64,000 nt of DNA from Croceifilum oryzae (GTDB lineage Bacteria; Bacillota; Bacilli; Thermoactinomycetales; Thermoactinomycetaceae). The number at the start of each line of letters is the position of its first letter. Positions within the stretch are counted from its first letter, which is position 1. A program made the position numbers and the translations under genes. Shown piece after piece: positions 25,351-33,008 of this stretch. The notes under the pieces were generated by a model. That model was not told where the DNA came from and did not search any database. It saw only the letters and a program-made list of their open reading frames with translations. The stretch lies in contig NZ_JAUSUV010000003.1 in NCBI RefSeq assembly GCF_030814315.1, forward strand, positions 186,001-250,000, in the 5' to 3' direction.

Positions 25351-25493
25351 TTGCTTTGATGTATGGGGTCTATCCTTACGGTATTTTCACTGGTTGCTTC
25401 ATTATGTAAATGATGTAAATGCGAGGGATGTAGAAGAATTAATGGCTCATCCTTCGTATTTTTTTATTCAATTTAAAAGGAGTTTTGAGAGAG

Positions 25494-25982
25494 ATGAAAA
25501 AATTTATCTTAACAGTGACACTTGCTACTTCCGTTTTGTTTACTGGTATAGGTACAAGCTTGCAAGCCTTTGCATCAGAAACGAATGCTTCTCCTGTTAT
25601 TCATGCAAAAACAGATATACCTACAAATGTACAACTTGAGCAACAACTACAAAATGGTAAAGGAGATATAAACCAAAAAGGCGTAAAGAGCTACCTTACA
25701 AAATTGGCGGCACAGCTTTTAGCTTCCGCCATTCGTCACGGTGGTGATTTACTTGGAAAGCTTTTAAAGGAATTGGACGACGATGTTGCTAAAGCATTCT
25801 CAAAGAACTCAAGGTCTATTGCCAACTATATTGACGAGATTGCTGAGATTCCCGATGTGACTACCCGTATCATCAAGGAAAAGTTATATTATTTTCTGGT
25901 GGGTACTTTAGGGATGAATGGTGGTTATGCACAGCAAATAGCTAATACTGTTAAGTGGATCATCGACAATTTGGTGCTATAA
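25494..25982 (+). CDS. Small secreted protein, unknown function
   Basis: ATG 25494 is about 11 bases from AAAAGGAG; TTG 25485 is too near. 162 aa. Signal peptide (KKFILTVTLATSVLFTGIGTSLQAFA, cleavage near AFAS), then a polar linker and a helical C-terminal domain (about residues 65-162) with amphipathic helices: LTKLAAQLLASAIRHGGDLLGKLLKE and TRIIKEKLYYFLVGTLGM. It is followed 13 bases later by the coiled-coil gene, so they form a probable operon. A helical membrane-active or bacteriocin-like role is possible, but nothing identifies it. Confidence 0.6.
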   Translation: MKKFILTVTLATSVLFTGIGTSLQAFASETNASPVIHAKTDIPTNVQLEQQLQNGKGDINQKGVKSYLTKLAAQLLASAIRHGGDLLGKLLKELDDDVAKAFSKNSRSIANYIDEIAEIPDVTTRIIKEKLYYFLVGTLGMNGGYAQQIANTVKWIIDNLVL

Positions 25983-25995
25983 ATGAGGTGATAAA

Positions 25996-26463
25996 GTGGA
26001 TGATAGGTTAAGAATGGAACGCTTAAAAAAAGAACTTGAAGAAGCCAAAGAAAAGTACGTTGAAGAACCCTTAAGCGAGTTGGAGCTACTAAAAGAAGAA
26101 GTAGCTCAATTAAGAGAAATGGTTGAGTACCTATCTTTTTCGAAAGTGACAAATGAGAAGTACGCTTTTTGGGACTGGTGTGTTCGAAACAAGGTGTATG
26201 GAAAGAAACAAACGTATTTCGGACTAGTTAAGTCAATTCTAGTTGATCGCCTTACAGGTCAAGAGCCTTTCAAGAAAAACATTCCCGGGGTATCTATGGA
26301 CATGCTATATAGTCCCCAACCCCCTACTTATCAAGAAGCGAAACAATTGTTTATGGAAGTGCTTGAAATTCGAAACGAAGAGACGATTGAAGAGCTTTTT
26401 CAAGCATTACACAATCAAGGTTTATCCAAAGATTTGACCGTCTTGTATCCTCATCAGCTTTAA
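25996..26463 (+). CDS. Hypothetical coiled-coil protein
   Basis: GTG 25996 follows GAGGTGAT; 155 aa. Residues 1-50 are a charged coiled coil (RMERLKKELEEAKEKY, LKEEVAQLREMVEYL). The rest is a soluble alpha-rich domain with FWDWCVRNKVYGKKQTYFGLVKSIL. No signal or TM. It is co-transcribed with the secreted protein 13 bases upstream, so it may be its cytosolic partner, possibly for immunity. Function unknown. Confidence 0.6.
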   Translation: MDDRLRMERLKKELEEAKEKYVEEPLSELELLKEEVAQLREMVEYLSFSKVTNEKYAFWDWCVRNKVYGKKQTYFGLVKSILVDRLTGQEPFKKNIPGVSMDMLYSPQPPTYQEAKQLFMEVLEIRNEETIEELFQALHNQGLSKDLTVLYPHQL

Positions 26464-26476
26464 AGGGACTCTATAC

Positions 26477-26511
26477 AAAAAATCCGCTAGTTTTCCTTAG
26501 CGGATTTTTTG
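26477..26511 (+). terminator. Terminator after the 25494-26463 unit
   Basis: AAATCCGCTA (26480-26489) pairs with TAGCGGATTT (26498-26507), eight-base loop, then T residues. Confidence 0.85.
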
Positions 26512-26595
26512 TACTAATCAACAACCAAATTAATGAATACAGAAAAAGAATCCCCACTAATCCTGCAATGATAGCTCCTTCTTTACGTGCAGTTT

Positions 26596-26656
26596 TTCAC
26601 TTTACATACCCTAATGGGGTATAATAGAATCGTAATATACCCCGTTAGGGTATGAT
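26596..26656 (+). promoter_or_regulatory. Copper-operon promoter with two CsoR-type operators
   Basis: Two near-palindromes, ATACCCTAATGGGGTAT (26608-26624) and ATACCCCGTTAGGGTAT (26639-26655), have the TACCC...GGGTA form of CsoR boxes. The first overlaps a TATAAT -10 at 26622-26627 (upstream TTCACT-like -35 with 18-base spacing), so a bound repressor would block initiation. Centres are 31 bases apart, about three helical turns. The csoR gene itself is not in the window. Confidence 0.8.
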
Positions 26657-26698
26657 GATAGTATCTAAGAAAAAATAAATATAGAGGAGATAGATGAT

Positions 26699-26896
26699 AT
26701 GATTCAAATTCTACAAGTAGAGGGTATGTCTTGTAATCATTGTGTGAAGACGATTGAAGGGGCATTGGAGCAGATTGGAGTAAAGTCGAACGTTGATTTA
26801 GCAGGTAAATCTGTAACAGTGGAGTTTCATGAAGGAAAAGTAACTCTTGAGCAGATTAAGGATGTAATAGAAAATCAAGGATTTGATGTGGTGTAG
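26699..26896 (+). CDS. copZ: Copper chaperone CopZ
   Basis: 65 aa, HMA-domain size, ATG 26699 after [31 protein letters not shown] contains the MxCxxC metal-binding motif at residues 10-15; the C-terminal part ([18 protein letters not shown]) completes the ferredoxin-like fold. CopZ hands Cu(I) to the ATPase CopA, encoded 36 bases downstream. Expression should rise with copper through the CsoR-type boxes upstream. Confidence 0.9.
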   Translation: MIQILQVEGMSCNHCVKTIEGALEQIGVKSNVDLAGKSVTVEFHEGKVTLEQIKDVIENQGFDVV

Positions 26897-26931
26897 GATA
26901 TGAGGTAGAAGATATGAATGGAGGTGTGAGT

Positions 26932-29157
26932 ATGACGAAGCAAACAACCTCGTTTCAAGTGACAGGAATGACGTGTGTTGCGTGTGCCAATCGAATCGAG
27001 AAGGTATTAAATCGATTAGAGGGTGTGGAGATTGCAGCTGTTAACTTTACTTTGGAGACAGCTAAAGTCGAGTATACTTCAAGTGTTGTGTCATCAGAGG
27101 AAATTATAAAGAAGATTGAACAAATCGGCTTTCAGGCAAGGATAAACGAGGAAGATAAAAAGCAGATGGAAGATCGCCTACAAGAGACTGAGAAGCAGAA
27201 ATGGCGATTTATTGGGTCTGCTATATTATCGCTTCCGCTTTTTTGGGCGATGGTGAGCCATTTTTCCTTTACTTCATGGATATGGGTACCTGATATTTTG
27301 ATGAGCCCATGGTTTCAGTTTGTATTCGCTACGCCTGTCCAATTCATTCTCGGATGGAATTTTTACGTGGGTGCTATAAAAGCTTTAATGCATAAAAGCG
27401 CCAATATGGATGTGCTCGTCACCCTAGGGACTTCCGCCGCGTATTTTTATAGCGTCTATCTGACATTTACAAGCTTTTCGCAAGTAGGGCATGATGTAGA
27501 GTTGTATTACGAGACTAGTTCTGTATTGATTACGTTAATTATCTTAGGAAAATGGCTGGAAGCGAGGGCGAAAGGGCGATCCTCCGAAGCCATTCAGAAA
27601 CTGATGGGACTGCAAGCGAAATCGGCTCGTGTGATTCGAGATGGGCAGGAGATATTGATTCCCACGGAGCAAGTAGTAGTTGGGGATCAAGTCGTCGTAA
27701 AGCCGGGGGAAAAAATCCCGGTTGATGGAGAAGTGGTAGATGGACTTTCGGCTGTTGATGAATCGATGTTAACGGGTGAAAGCATCCCGATAGATAAAAA
27801 AGTGGGCGACACAGTGATTGGAGCCACTTTAAATAAAAATGGTTTGCTGATCATACAAGCTACGAAGGTCGGAAAAGGGACCGCTTTAGCCCAAATTATT
27901 AAAGTAGTCGAAGAAGCGCAGGGGTCTAAAGCATCTATCCAACGGATAGCAGATCGAATTTCAGGCGTGTTTGTTCCAATTGTAGTGGGAATTGCTATGA
28001 TCACATTTTTGATCTGGTATGTTCTTGTGGATCCGAATCAATTTTCAGGTGCTCTGGAAAAAGCAATTGCTGTCCTTGTTATCGCTTGCCCGTGTGCATT
28101 AGGCTTAGCGACTCCCACCTCGATCATGGCTGGTTCGGGTCGAGCGGCAGAGATGGGGATTTTATTTAAAGGTGGAGAATATCTAGAGTCTACTCAGTCT
28201 ATTGATACAGTCGTGCTGGATAAAACCGGTACGATTACAAATGGGAAACCCATTCTCACAGATGTCATCTTTACAGATGAATGGGATGAAGATTCGTTTT
28301 TATCGTTGGTAGGTACTACTGAGAGGAATTCGGAGCATCCCTTGGCGGAAGCGATTGTGGCAGGTTCGATAGAAAAAGGATATAAGCTGGGAAGACCAGA
28401 GGAATTTGAAACGATTCCGGGGTATGGTGTCCGTGCGCTCATTCATGGTAAAGAAATCCTCGTTGGAACAAGAAGATTGATGAATCAACATCATATTGCG
28501 TTTCAAGAAGCGGACGAGAGAACGATGTCTAACTTGGAGAGCTTGGGCAAAACGGTGATGATCGTTGCTGTTGAAAGTAAGTATGCGGGTTTGATTGCCG
28601 TAGCGGATACGGTCAAGTCTACCTCTCTTGAAGCGATTAGACGTTTAAAAGAGCTTCATTTAGAGGTGATTATGGTAACAGGAGATAATCAGCGTACGGC
28701 ACAGGCGATCGCGGATCAGATTGGAATAGATCGTGTGATGGCAGAAGTGCTCCCAGCTGGTAAGGCTGATGTCGTAAAGGAGCTACAAGAAAGTGGCCGT
28801 AAAGTTGCGATGGTCGGGGATGGGATGAATGATGCTCCTGCATTGGTAACGGCAGAAGTAGGTATGGCGATTGGAACGGGTACAGATGTTGCGATGGAAG
28901 CAGCCGATATTACCTTAATTCGGGGTGACTTGGGTAGTGTTGCGGATGCGATGATGTTGAGCCGAAAAACGATGGTAAATATCAAGCAAAATCTGTTTTG
29001 GGCACTTGCTTATAACATGCTTGGAATTCCTATTGCGGCACTGGGTTTGTTAGCCCCATGGTTAGCAGGAGCGGCGATGGCATTTAGCTCGGTCTCGGTT
29101 GTTTTAAATGCCCTACGCTTACAACGAGTTTCTTTTAAAGAGGAGAAAGTATCATGA
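26932..29157 (+). CDS. copA: Copper-exporting P-type ATPase CopA
   Basis: ATG 26932 with GAGGTG just upstream is chosen over ATG 26914; 741 aa. One N-terminal heavy-metal domain ([14 protein letters not shown]), then P1B-1 ATPase signatures: [10 protein letters not shown] in TM6, [10 protein letters not shown] (phosphorylated Asp), SEHPLAEAI (HP), [13 protein letters not shown] and TGES. Eight membrane segments. B. subtilis CopA has two N-terminal metal domains; only one is present here, a common variant. Exports Cu(I) from cytosol. Overlaps the next gene by 4 bases (ATGA), so the lipoprotein is translationally coupled. Confidence 0.93.
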   Translation: MTKQTTSFQVTGMTCVACANRIEKVLNRLEGVEIAAVNFTLETAKVEYTSSVVSSEEIIKKIEQIGFQARINEEDKKQMEDRLQETEKQKWRFIGSAILSLPLFWAMVSHFSFTSWIWVPDILMSPWFQFVFATPVQFILGWNFYVGAIKALMHKSANMDVLVTLGTSAAYFYSVYLTFTSFSQVGHDVELYYETSSVLITLIILGKWLEARAKGRSSEAIQKLMGLQAKSARVIRDGQEILIPTEQVVVGDQVVVKPGEKIPVDGEVVDGLSAVDESMLTGESIPIDKKVGDTVIGATLNKNGLLIIQATKVGKGTALAQIIKVVEEAQGSKASIQRIADRISGVFVPIVVGIAMITFLIWYVLVDPNQFSGALEKAIAVLVIACPCALGLATPTSIMAGSGRAAEMGILFKGGEYLESTQSIDTVVLDKTGTITNGKPILTDVIFTDEWDEDSFLSLVGTTERNSEHPLAEAIVAGSIEKGYKLGRPEEFETIPGYGVRALIHGKEILVGTRRLMNQHHIAFQEADERTMSNLESLGKTVMIVAVESKYAGLIAVADTVKSTSLEAIRRLKELHLEVIMVTGDNQRTAQAIADQIGIDRVMAEVLPAGKADVVKELQESGRKVAMVGDGMNDAPALVTAEVGMAIGTGTDVAMEAADITLIRGDLGSVADAMMLSRKTMVNIKQNLFWALAYNMLGIPIAALGLLAPWLAGAAMAFSSVSVVLNALRLQRVSFKEEKVS

Positions 29158-29978
29158 AAAAATGGTTCATGCGAATAAGTTGCTTGTTTCTAGTTGTAGC
29201 TTTAGTAGCTTGTGGAAATGCAAGCAATGATCCACCATCCAAGCCTGTTGATTCTCATGTTAATCATAAAGCAGCAGAAGAAGATAAGGCTGAGTTACAG
29301 ACTCATGTTGAATGGTCTACGACGATTCATACACCGAAATCATCTGGTGAAATTAATATGAAAATCATGGATGACTCTGGGAAGACCGTACCTGAATTTA
29401 AGGTAAATCATGAAAAGTTGCTTCATCTAATTATGGTGAGTGATGATTTATCTTACTTTAATCATGTACATCCAGAGTATAAAGGAAATGGCGAATTTAC
29501 GATTCATACGCAGGTCCCTAAGGCGGGTAAATATAAACTCATTGCTGATTATATTCCAAAAGATGGGGCACAGACGATTCAAACCTATATGTTTACGGTT
29601 CAAGGAGATGTAAAAAAAGAAGCTATCCAGCCAGATCAGAAGCTTGTAAAAGTGGTGGATGGACAGGAGATCAGTCTTCAGATCTCTCCAGAGCCGCAAG
29701 TGAATCAGCAAACGATGCTTATTTTTCAAATGAAAGACTCGATCAGCAAACAAGGAATTACAGATCTACAACCTTATCTAGGAGCAGTTGGACATGTGGT
29801 TATCTTAAGTGAGAATATGGAAGAATACTTACATGTCCATCCGGTGGATGAAAAAAGTACAGGACCTGAGGCGAAATTTCATACGGCATTTCCGAAATCA
29901 GGAACCTATAAAATATGGGGACAATTTAAACGTAATGACAAGGTATTTACAGTACCTTTTGTTGTAAAGGTTTCCTAA
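29154..29978 (+). CDS. Exported copper-operon lipoprotein (YtkA/FixH-type)
   Basis: 274 aa, start overlapping the copA stop. Lipoprotein signal with lipobox LVAC (Cys about 20). Two similar beta-sandwich halves: about 50-145 ([21 protein letters not shown]) and 160-274 ([21 protein letters not shown]), each with a His-x-x-His or NHVHPE cluster near its strand end and a ...[16 protein letters not shown] strand. The His-rich VHPE loops and the position behind copA suggest periplasm-side metal handling on the membrane surface. I know of similar secreted proteins of unknown name in Bacillus copper operons; the biochemical role is an inference. Confidence 0.72.
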   Translation: MKKWFMRISCLFLVVALVACGNASNDPPSKPVDSHVNHKAAEEDKAELQTHVEWSTTIHTPKSSGEINMKIMDDSGKTVPEFKVNHEKLLHLIMVSDDLSYFNHVHPEYKGNGEFTIHTQVPKAGKYKLIADYIPKDGAQTIQTYMFTVQGDVKKEAIQPDQKLVKVVDGQEISLQISPEPQVNQQTMLIFQMKDSISKQGITDLQPYLGAVGHVVILSENMEEYLHVHPVDEKSTGPEAKFHTAFPKSGTYKIWGQFKRNDKVFTVPFVVKVS

Positions 29979-30035
29979 TTATTTATACAAATAAAAACTA
30001 CCTTCTATGGTAGTTTTTATTTGTATAAATAATTA
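29976..30035. terminator. Perfect 27-bp inverted repeat terminator after the copper operon
   Basis: Arms 29976-30002 and 30009-30035 are exactly complementary, separated by only six bases, and the lipoprotein stop TAA lies within the left arm. The middle has an A-run/T-run, so both strands would form terminator hairpins. It is longer and more exact than usual. Confidence 0.8.
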
Positions 30036-30137
30036 TACTATTTAAGAACCATTGACTAAATCAGCCATCGCTGATACATTTATTTCTAATTGCTTTAGTT
30101 CGATAAAATATAATCATAGAAGGGAATGGAGAACTAG

Positions 30138-31469
30138 ATGCAGCAACAGACTGGGTTGCGGAGAGATTTAGGATTTATTCATGCTTTTTCGATTGTAGTA
30201 GGGTGCGTAATTGGTTCTGGTGTATTTCTAAAACCAGGTGTGGTTTTAGGATATACAGGAGATTCAACTATTGCTTTGTTAGCATGGCTATTTGGTGGAA
30301 TTATTACGATTGCATCGGGCCTTACGATTGCTGAATTGGCTGTGAAAATCCCGAAAACGGGTGGACTATATACCTATATTGAAGAAGTGTATGGATCGAC
30401 TTTAGGTTTCCTAAGTGGATGGATGCAAACAGTTATCTATGCACCCGCACTGATTGGAGCCTTAGGACTGTACTTTGGCTCACTGTTAGCTCACTTTTTC
30501 TCATGGTCCGAAAGTTGGCAGACAGCTATCGGAATTATAACCGTGTTGTTTTTAACAGGAATGAACTTATTAGGAGCCCGCTTTGGCGGATGGATTCAAA
30601 CGGTTACTACGTTTGGTAAGCTGATTCCGGTTTTCTTAATTACGGTATTTGGATTATGGTATGGAGACTCTAAAGTTCTAGGTGTTTTATTTGAATCGAG
30701 CCAAGAGTTTAGTTTCTCTTCAGCGGTACTTGCTACCCTGTTTGCATATGATGGTTGGATCTTAGTTGGTTCGGTCGCGGGAGAAGTGAAAAATCCTGCG
30801 AAAGTATTACCAAAGGCCATTACGGCAGGACTCTTACTGATCATGGCTACCTATATGCTAATTAATATTGCAATTCTGCATGTACTACCTGCGGCTCAAG
30901 TGGTCTCTCTCGGTGAAAATGCTGCTGGAACAGCATCCACTATCTTATTTGGAGACTTTGGCGGGAAGTTACTCAGTATTGGGATTTTAGTATCAATCTT
31001 TGGTAGCTTAAATGGTAAAATTTTAAGTATGCCACGTGTACCTTATGCGATGGCAACTCGTGGACAATTACCTTTTTCCTCGGTATTTGCATTTGTTTCG
31101 AAGCGATTTGGGACTCCTGTGAATTCTATTTTCCTCATTACTGGGATTGGAATTATTTTTATGTGTGCCCTAGATTCTAATCGCTTAAGCGATATAGCTA
31201 CGTTTTCGATTTTTACATTCTATATCTTTGCCTTGATGGCGGTGTTCCGCTTACGCAAAGGGAGCGAAATGAAGCCTGGCGAATATCGTGTACCTTGGTA
31301 TCCGTTTGTTCCGTTAGTGTCGATATTGGGTTCTCTGTTTGTCGTATTTAGCACACTGTGGGAAAAGCCAATGGATAGCTTGATATCGATTCTACTTACT
31401 TTAGTAGGACTCCCGTTATTTTGGTATCAACGTTCCAAAGTTGAGAAGAAAGAAGTTTCATCTAATTAA
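30138..31469 (+). CDS. APC-family amino-acid permease
   Basis: ATG 30138 with GGGAATGGAG; 443 aa, 12 membrane segments. GCVIGSGVFLKPGVVLGYTG in TM1 (the GSGIF-type unwound helix) and ELAVKIPKTGGLYTYIEEVYG mark the L-type/APC amino-acid transporters such as SteT. FAYDGWILVGSVAGEVKNPAKVLPKA is the TM6 region. It could exchange neutral amino acids. Monocistronic between the copper operon hairpin and a terminator at 31499. Confidence 0.87.
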   Translation: MQQQTGLRRDLGFIHAFSIVVGCVIGSGVFLKPGVVLGYTGDSTIALLAWLFGGIITIASGLTIAELAVKIPKTGGLYTYIEEVYGSTLGFLSGWMQTVIYAPALIGALGLYFGSLLAHFFSWSESWQTAIGIITVLFLTGMNLLGARFGGWIQTVTTFGKLIPVFLITVFGLWYGDSKVLGVLFESSQEFSFSSAVLATLFAYDGWILVGSVAGEVKNPAKVLPKAITAGLLLIMATYMLINIAILHVLPAAQVVSLGENAAGTASTILFGDFGGKLLSIGILVSIFGSLNGKILSMPRVPYAMATRGQLPFSSVFAFVSKRFGTPVNSIFLITGIGIIFMCALDSNRLSDIATFSIFTFYIFALMAVFRLRKGSEMKPGEYRVPWYPFVPLVSILGSLFVVFSTLWEKPMDSLISILLTLVGLPLFWYQRSKVEKKEVSSN

Positions 31470-31498
31470 TAGGAATGTAAGAATTTAATAGGAAAATG

Positions 31499-31537
31499 AA
31501 GCCCTTCTAAGTGATTTGTTGGAAGGGCTTGTCTTTA
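31499..31537 (+). terminator. Terminator after the amino-acid permease
   Basis: AAGCCCTTC (31499-31507) pairs with GAAGGGCTT (31522-31530), followed by GTCTTTAT. Confidence 0.75.
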
Positions 31538-31562
31538 TATGAATAATGATTCATAATAGCTG

Positions 31563-31591
31563 TTGACAGGTATTTTTATATTTTTTAATAT
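31563..31591 (+). promoter_or_regulatory. Sigma-A promoter of the LuxR-type gene
   Basis: TTGACA (31563-31568) and TAATAT (31586-31591) are separated by 17 bases; the gene starts 39 bases downstream. Confidence 0.65.
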
Positions 31592-31630
31592 TATTACATG
31601 ATTTAGAAAAGTTTATTGAGAGGTGAACGA

Positions 31631-31846
31631 ATGTTAGCTGATGTGAAACCTATGGATTTTAGTGAGGTAGAGTGTAAGATTATTCGCATGATTATACAGG
31701 AAATGCCTAACAAAGAGATCGCTATGGAGTTACGTTGCTCGCAGCGAATGGTTGAGTATCGCATCCAGGGGATTGCAAAAAAGATGGGAGTTTCTACCAA
31801 AGTTGGTATAGTAGCAGGTGCATTTAGGAATGGAATTGAAAGTTAA
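31631..31846 (+). CDS. LuxR-type HTH solo regulator of the bacteriocin locus
   Basis: ATG 31631 after GAGGTG (31619-31624); 71 aa. A complete LuxR/GerE helix-turn-helix and nothing else: VECKIIRMIIQEMPNKEIAMELRCSQRMVEYRIQGIAKKMGVSTKVG follows the GerE pattern (L..I..G.SNKEIA..L..S..TV..HI..I..KL....R). It lacks any receiver or ligand domain, as in GerE-size solo regulators. It lies directly before the 71-residue peptide gene and has its own promoter. An inverted repeat that overlaps the -35 of that peptide gene is the obvious target. Regulation by an effector is unknown. Confidence 0.78.
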   Translation: MLADVKPMDFSEVECKIIRMIIQEMPNKEIAMELRCSQRMVEYRIQGIAKKMGVSTKVGIVAGAFRNGIES

Positions 31847-31879
31847 AGTAAAAAACAAAGCGCATTAATATATAATTAT

Positions 31880-31930
31880 CAATTTCTTCGGAAATACGAA
31901 ATTGAGGCTCTATACTCTATACTCTATAAT
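31880..31930 (+). promoter_or_regulatory. Promoter of the bacteriocin gene with a LuxR-type box
   Basis: Inverted repeat CAATTTC (31880-31886) / GAAATTG (31898-31904), with an inner ATTTC-TTCG-GAAAT repeat, overlaps the first bases of TTGAGG (31902-31907); TATAAT at 31925-31930 with 17-base spacing. The spacer contains a tandem TATACTC repeat. The overlap with -35 is the class II activator position. Confidence 0.7.
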
Positions 31931-31939
31931 TTAAAATGT

Positions 31940-31955
31940 GGATAAAGATAAAGGG
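31940..31955 (+). repeat. Flanking inverted repeat, left copy
   Basis: GGATAAAGATAAAGGG in the 5' leader of the peptide gene. Its exact reverse complement is at 32281-32296 before the ABC ATPase gene, so the two flank the structural gene and could pair in one RNA. Confidence 0.7.
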
Positions 31956-31982
31956 ATATAAACATATGGAGGTAGATATATA

Positions 31983-32198
31983 ATGGGTTGGTTATCAAAA
32001 GCAAAAGCGATTGCAAATGCGATTAAAAAACATGGTCCTAAAGCTTGGGACGCAATTAAGAAAGGCGCTGGAAGCGTTTATAACTCAGCAAAAGCTGCTT
32101 GGGATAAAGGATTCTGGTCATTTGTTTGGTGGCTAGTAGAGCATACAAGTACTCTAGGTATCATTTATGATGCACTTCAAAAAGCAGGTTTGCTCTAA
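31983..32198 (+). CDS. Candidate leaderless bacteriocin (aureocin A53/lacticin Q-like architecture)
   Basis: ATG 31983 with GGAGG at 31968-31972; 71 aa. MGWLSKAKAIANAIKKHGPKAW is an amphipathic, Lys-rich helix without signal peptide or GG leader; then DAIKKGAGSVYNSAKAAWDK, and a Trp-rich hydrophobic C-terminal half (GFWSFVWWLVEH, LGIIYDALQKAGLL). I count 10 Lys and 4 acidic residues (net about +6) and 6 Trp. This resembles leaderless class II bacteriocins (51-53 residues: short MxxLxx..., K-rich, Trp-bearing helices, hydrophobic end), but longer and without obvious sequence identity. It precedes a dedicated ABC transporter and a small membrane protein, as in those loci. A holin-like or phenol-soluble-modulin-like peptide is the alternative. 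Confidence 0.68.
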   Translation: MGWLSKAKAIANAIKKHGPKAWDAIKKGAGSVYNSAKAAWDKGFWSFVWWLVEHTSTLGIIYDALQKAGLL

Positions 32199-32209
32199 TA
32201 AAGAAAGAA

Positions 32210-32256
32210 AACTCAATTTTACACTCCTCGACTTAGTGTAGAAATTGAGTTCCCTT
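32210..32256 (+). terminator. Internal terminator between bacteriocin gene and ABC genes
   Basis: AACTCAATTTTACACT (32210-32225) pairs with AGTGTAGAAATTGAGTT (32235-32251; one bulge), then CCCTTTTC. It would keep most transcripts to the peptide gene and allow lower read-through into the transporter genes. Confidence 0.75.
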
Positions 32257-32267
32257 TTCATGATACT

Positions 32268-32294
32268 ATAAAGATAAATACCCTTTATCTTTAT
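32268..32294 (+). promoter_or_regulatory. Hairpin in the ABC-ATPase leader
   Basis: Perfect 11-bp inverted repeat ATAAAGATAAA / TTTATCTTTAT with a five-base loop, 31 bases before the ATPase start. Its right arm belongs to the 16-base repeat complementary to the bacteriocin leader, so alternative pairings are possible. Confidence 0.6.
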
Positions 32295-32296
32295 CC
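32281..32296 (-). repeat. Flanking inverted repeat, right copy
   Basis: CCCTTTATCTTTATCC is the exact reverse complement of 31940-31955 and lies 29 bases before the ATPase start. Confidence 0.7.
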
Positions 32297-32324
32297 CTAA
32301 ACACTCTAGAGGTGAATGGTCAGT

Positions 32325-32990
32325 ATGGCAAATGTTGAACTTGCAGTCGATGTACGTGGATTGTCTAAGTCATTTGGTGAAAAAACGGTATTAAAGGATA
32401 TCAACTTTACACTTGAAAAAGGAACTACTGCAGTAATAAGAGGGAGTAACGGCATAGGGAAGACTGTCTTTCTTAGTTGTCTGTTAGGCTATCAAAGTGT
32501 AGAGCAAGGGGAAGTTATGGTTTTAGGAAAGAGTATTAAGGATCGCGTTTTTTTACGTAAAAACACAGGGTTCATCTCATCGGATCGACATGAATTTATG
32601 GACATTTTAACACCTAATGAATATTTTCGTTTTATTATCGATATTTATCAGTTGAGTGTCCCTCAAGCAAGAATTACAGAGCTTGCGGAGCAGTTACTCG
32701 TAACCCACGAACTAAATCATCTAATTAAGGAACTATCTTTTGGAACGAAAAAGAAAATTCAACTGATCGGTTGCTTGTTATATCAACCAGCCTTATTGGT
32801 GTGTGATGAGATTTTTGAAGGGCTTGACGCTGAGACAGTAAAATATGTTCAAAAATCCTTTCAACAACGAAAAGATTTAGGTCTTACTACCTTGTTCACC
32901 ACTCACATTATGCATCACGCTGATTTTGTAGATGAGATATTCTCTTTGGAGAATGGAGAAATAATTCCTGCTGTGAGCATAACAGCATGA
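32325..32990 (+). CDS. ABC transporter ATPase of the bacteriocin locus
   Basis: ATG 32325 is about 10 bases from AGAGGTG; in-frame ATG 32316 touches that site. 221 aa. Walker A RGSNGIGKTVFLSC, Walker B ALLVCDEIFEGLD, a divergent signature ELSFGTKKKIQLIG and switch-like FTTHIMHHADF. The LSFGTKKKI signature is typical of small ATPases in bacteriocin/lantibiotic immunity (ABC-2) systems. It is 18 bases before the permease, so they form one transcript, and follows the peptide gene across a terminator. Likely role: pumping the peptide out of the membrane, for export and self-protection. Confidence 0.8.
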   Translation: MANVELAVDVRGLSKSFGEKTVLKDINFTLEKGTTAVIRGSNGIGKTVFLSCLLGYQSVEQGEVMVLGKSIKDRVFLRKNTGFISSDRHEFMDILTPNEYFRFIIDIYQLSVPQARITELAEQLLVTHELNHLIKELSFGTKKKIQLIGCLLYQPALLVCDEIFEGLDAETVKYVQKSFQQRKDLGLTTLFTTHIMHHADFVDEIFSLENGEIIPAVSITA

Positions 32991-33008
32991 GGGGATTGGA
33001 AGTAGGAA

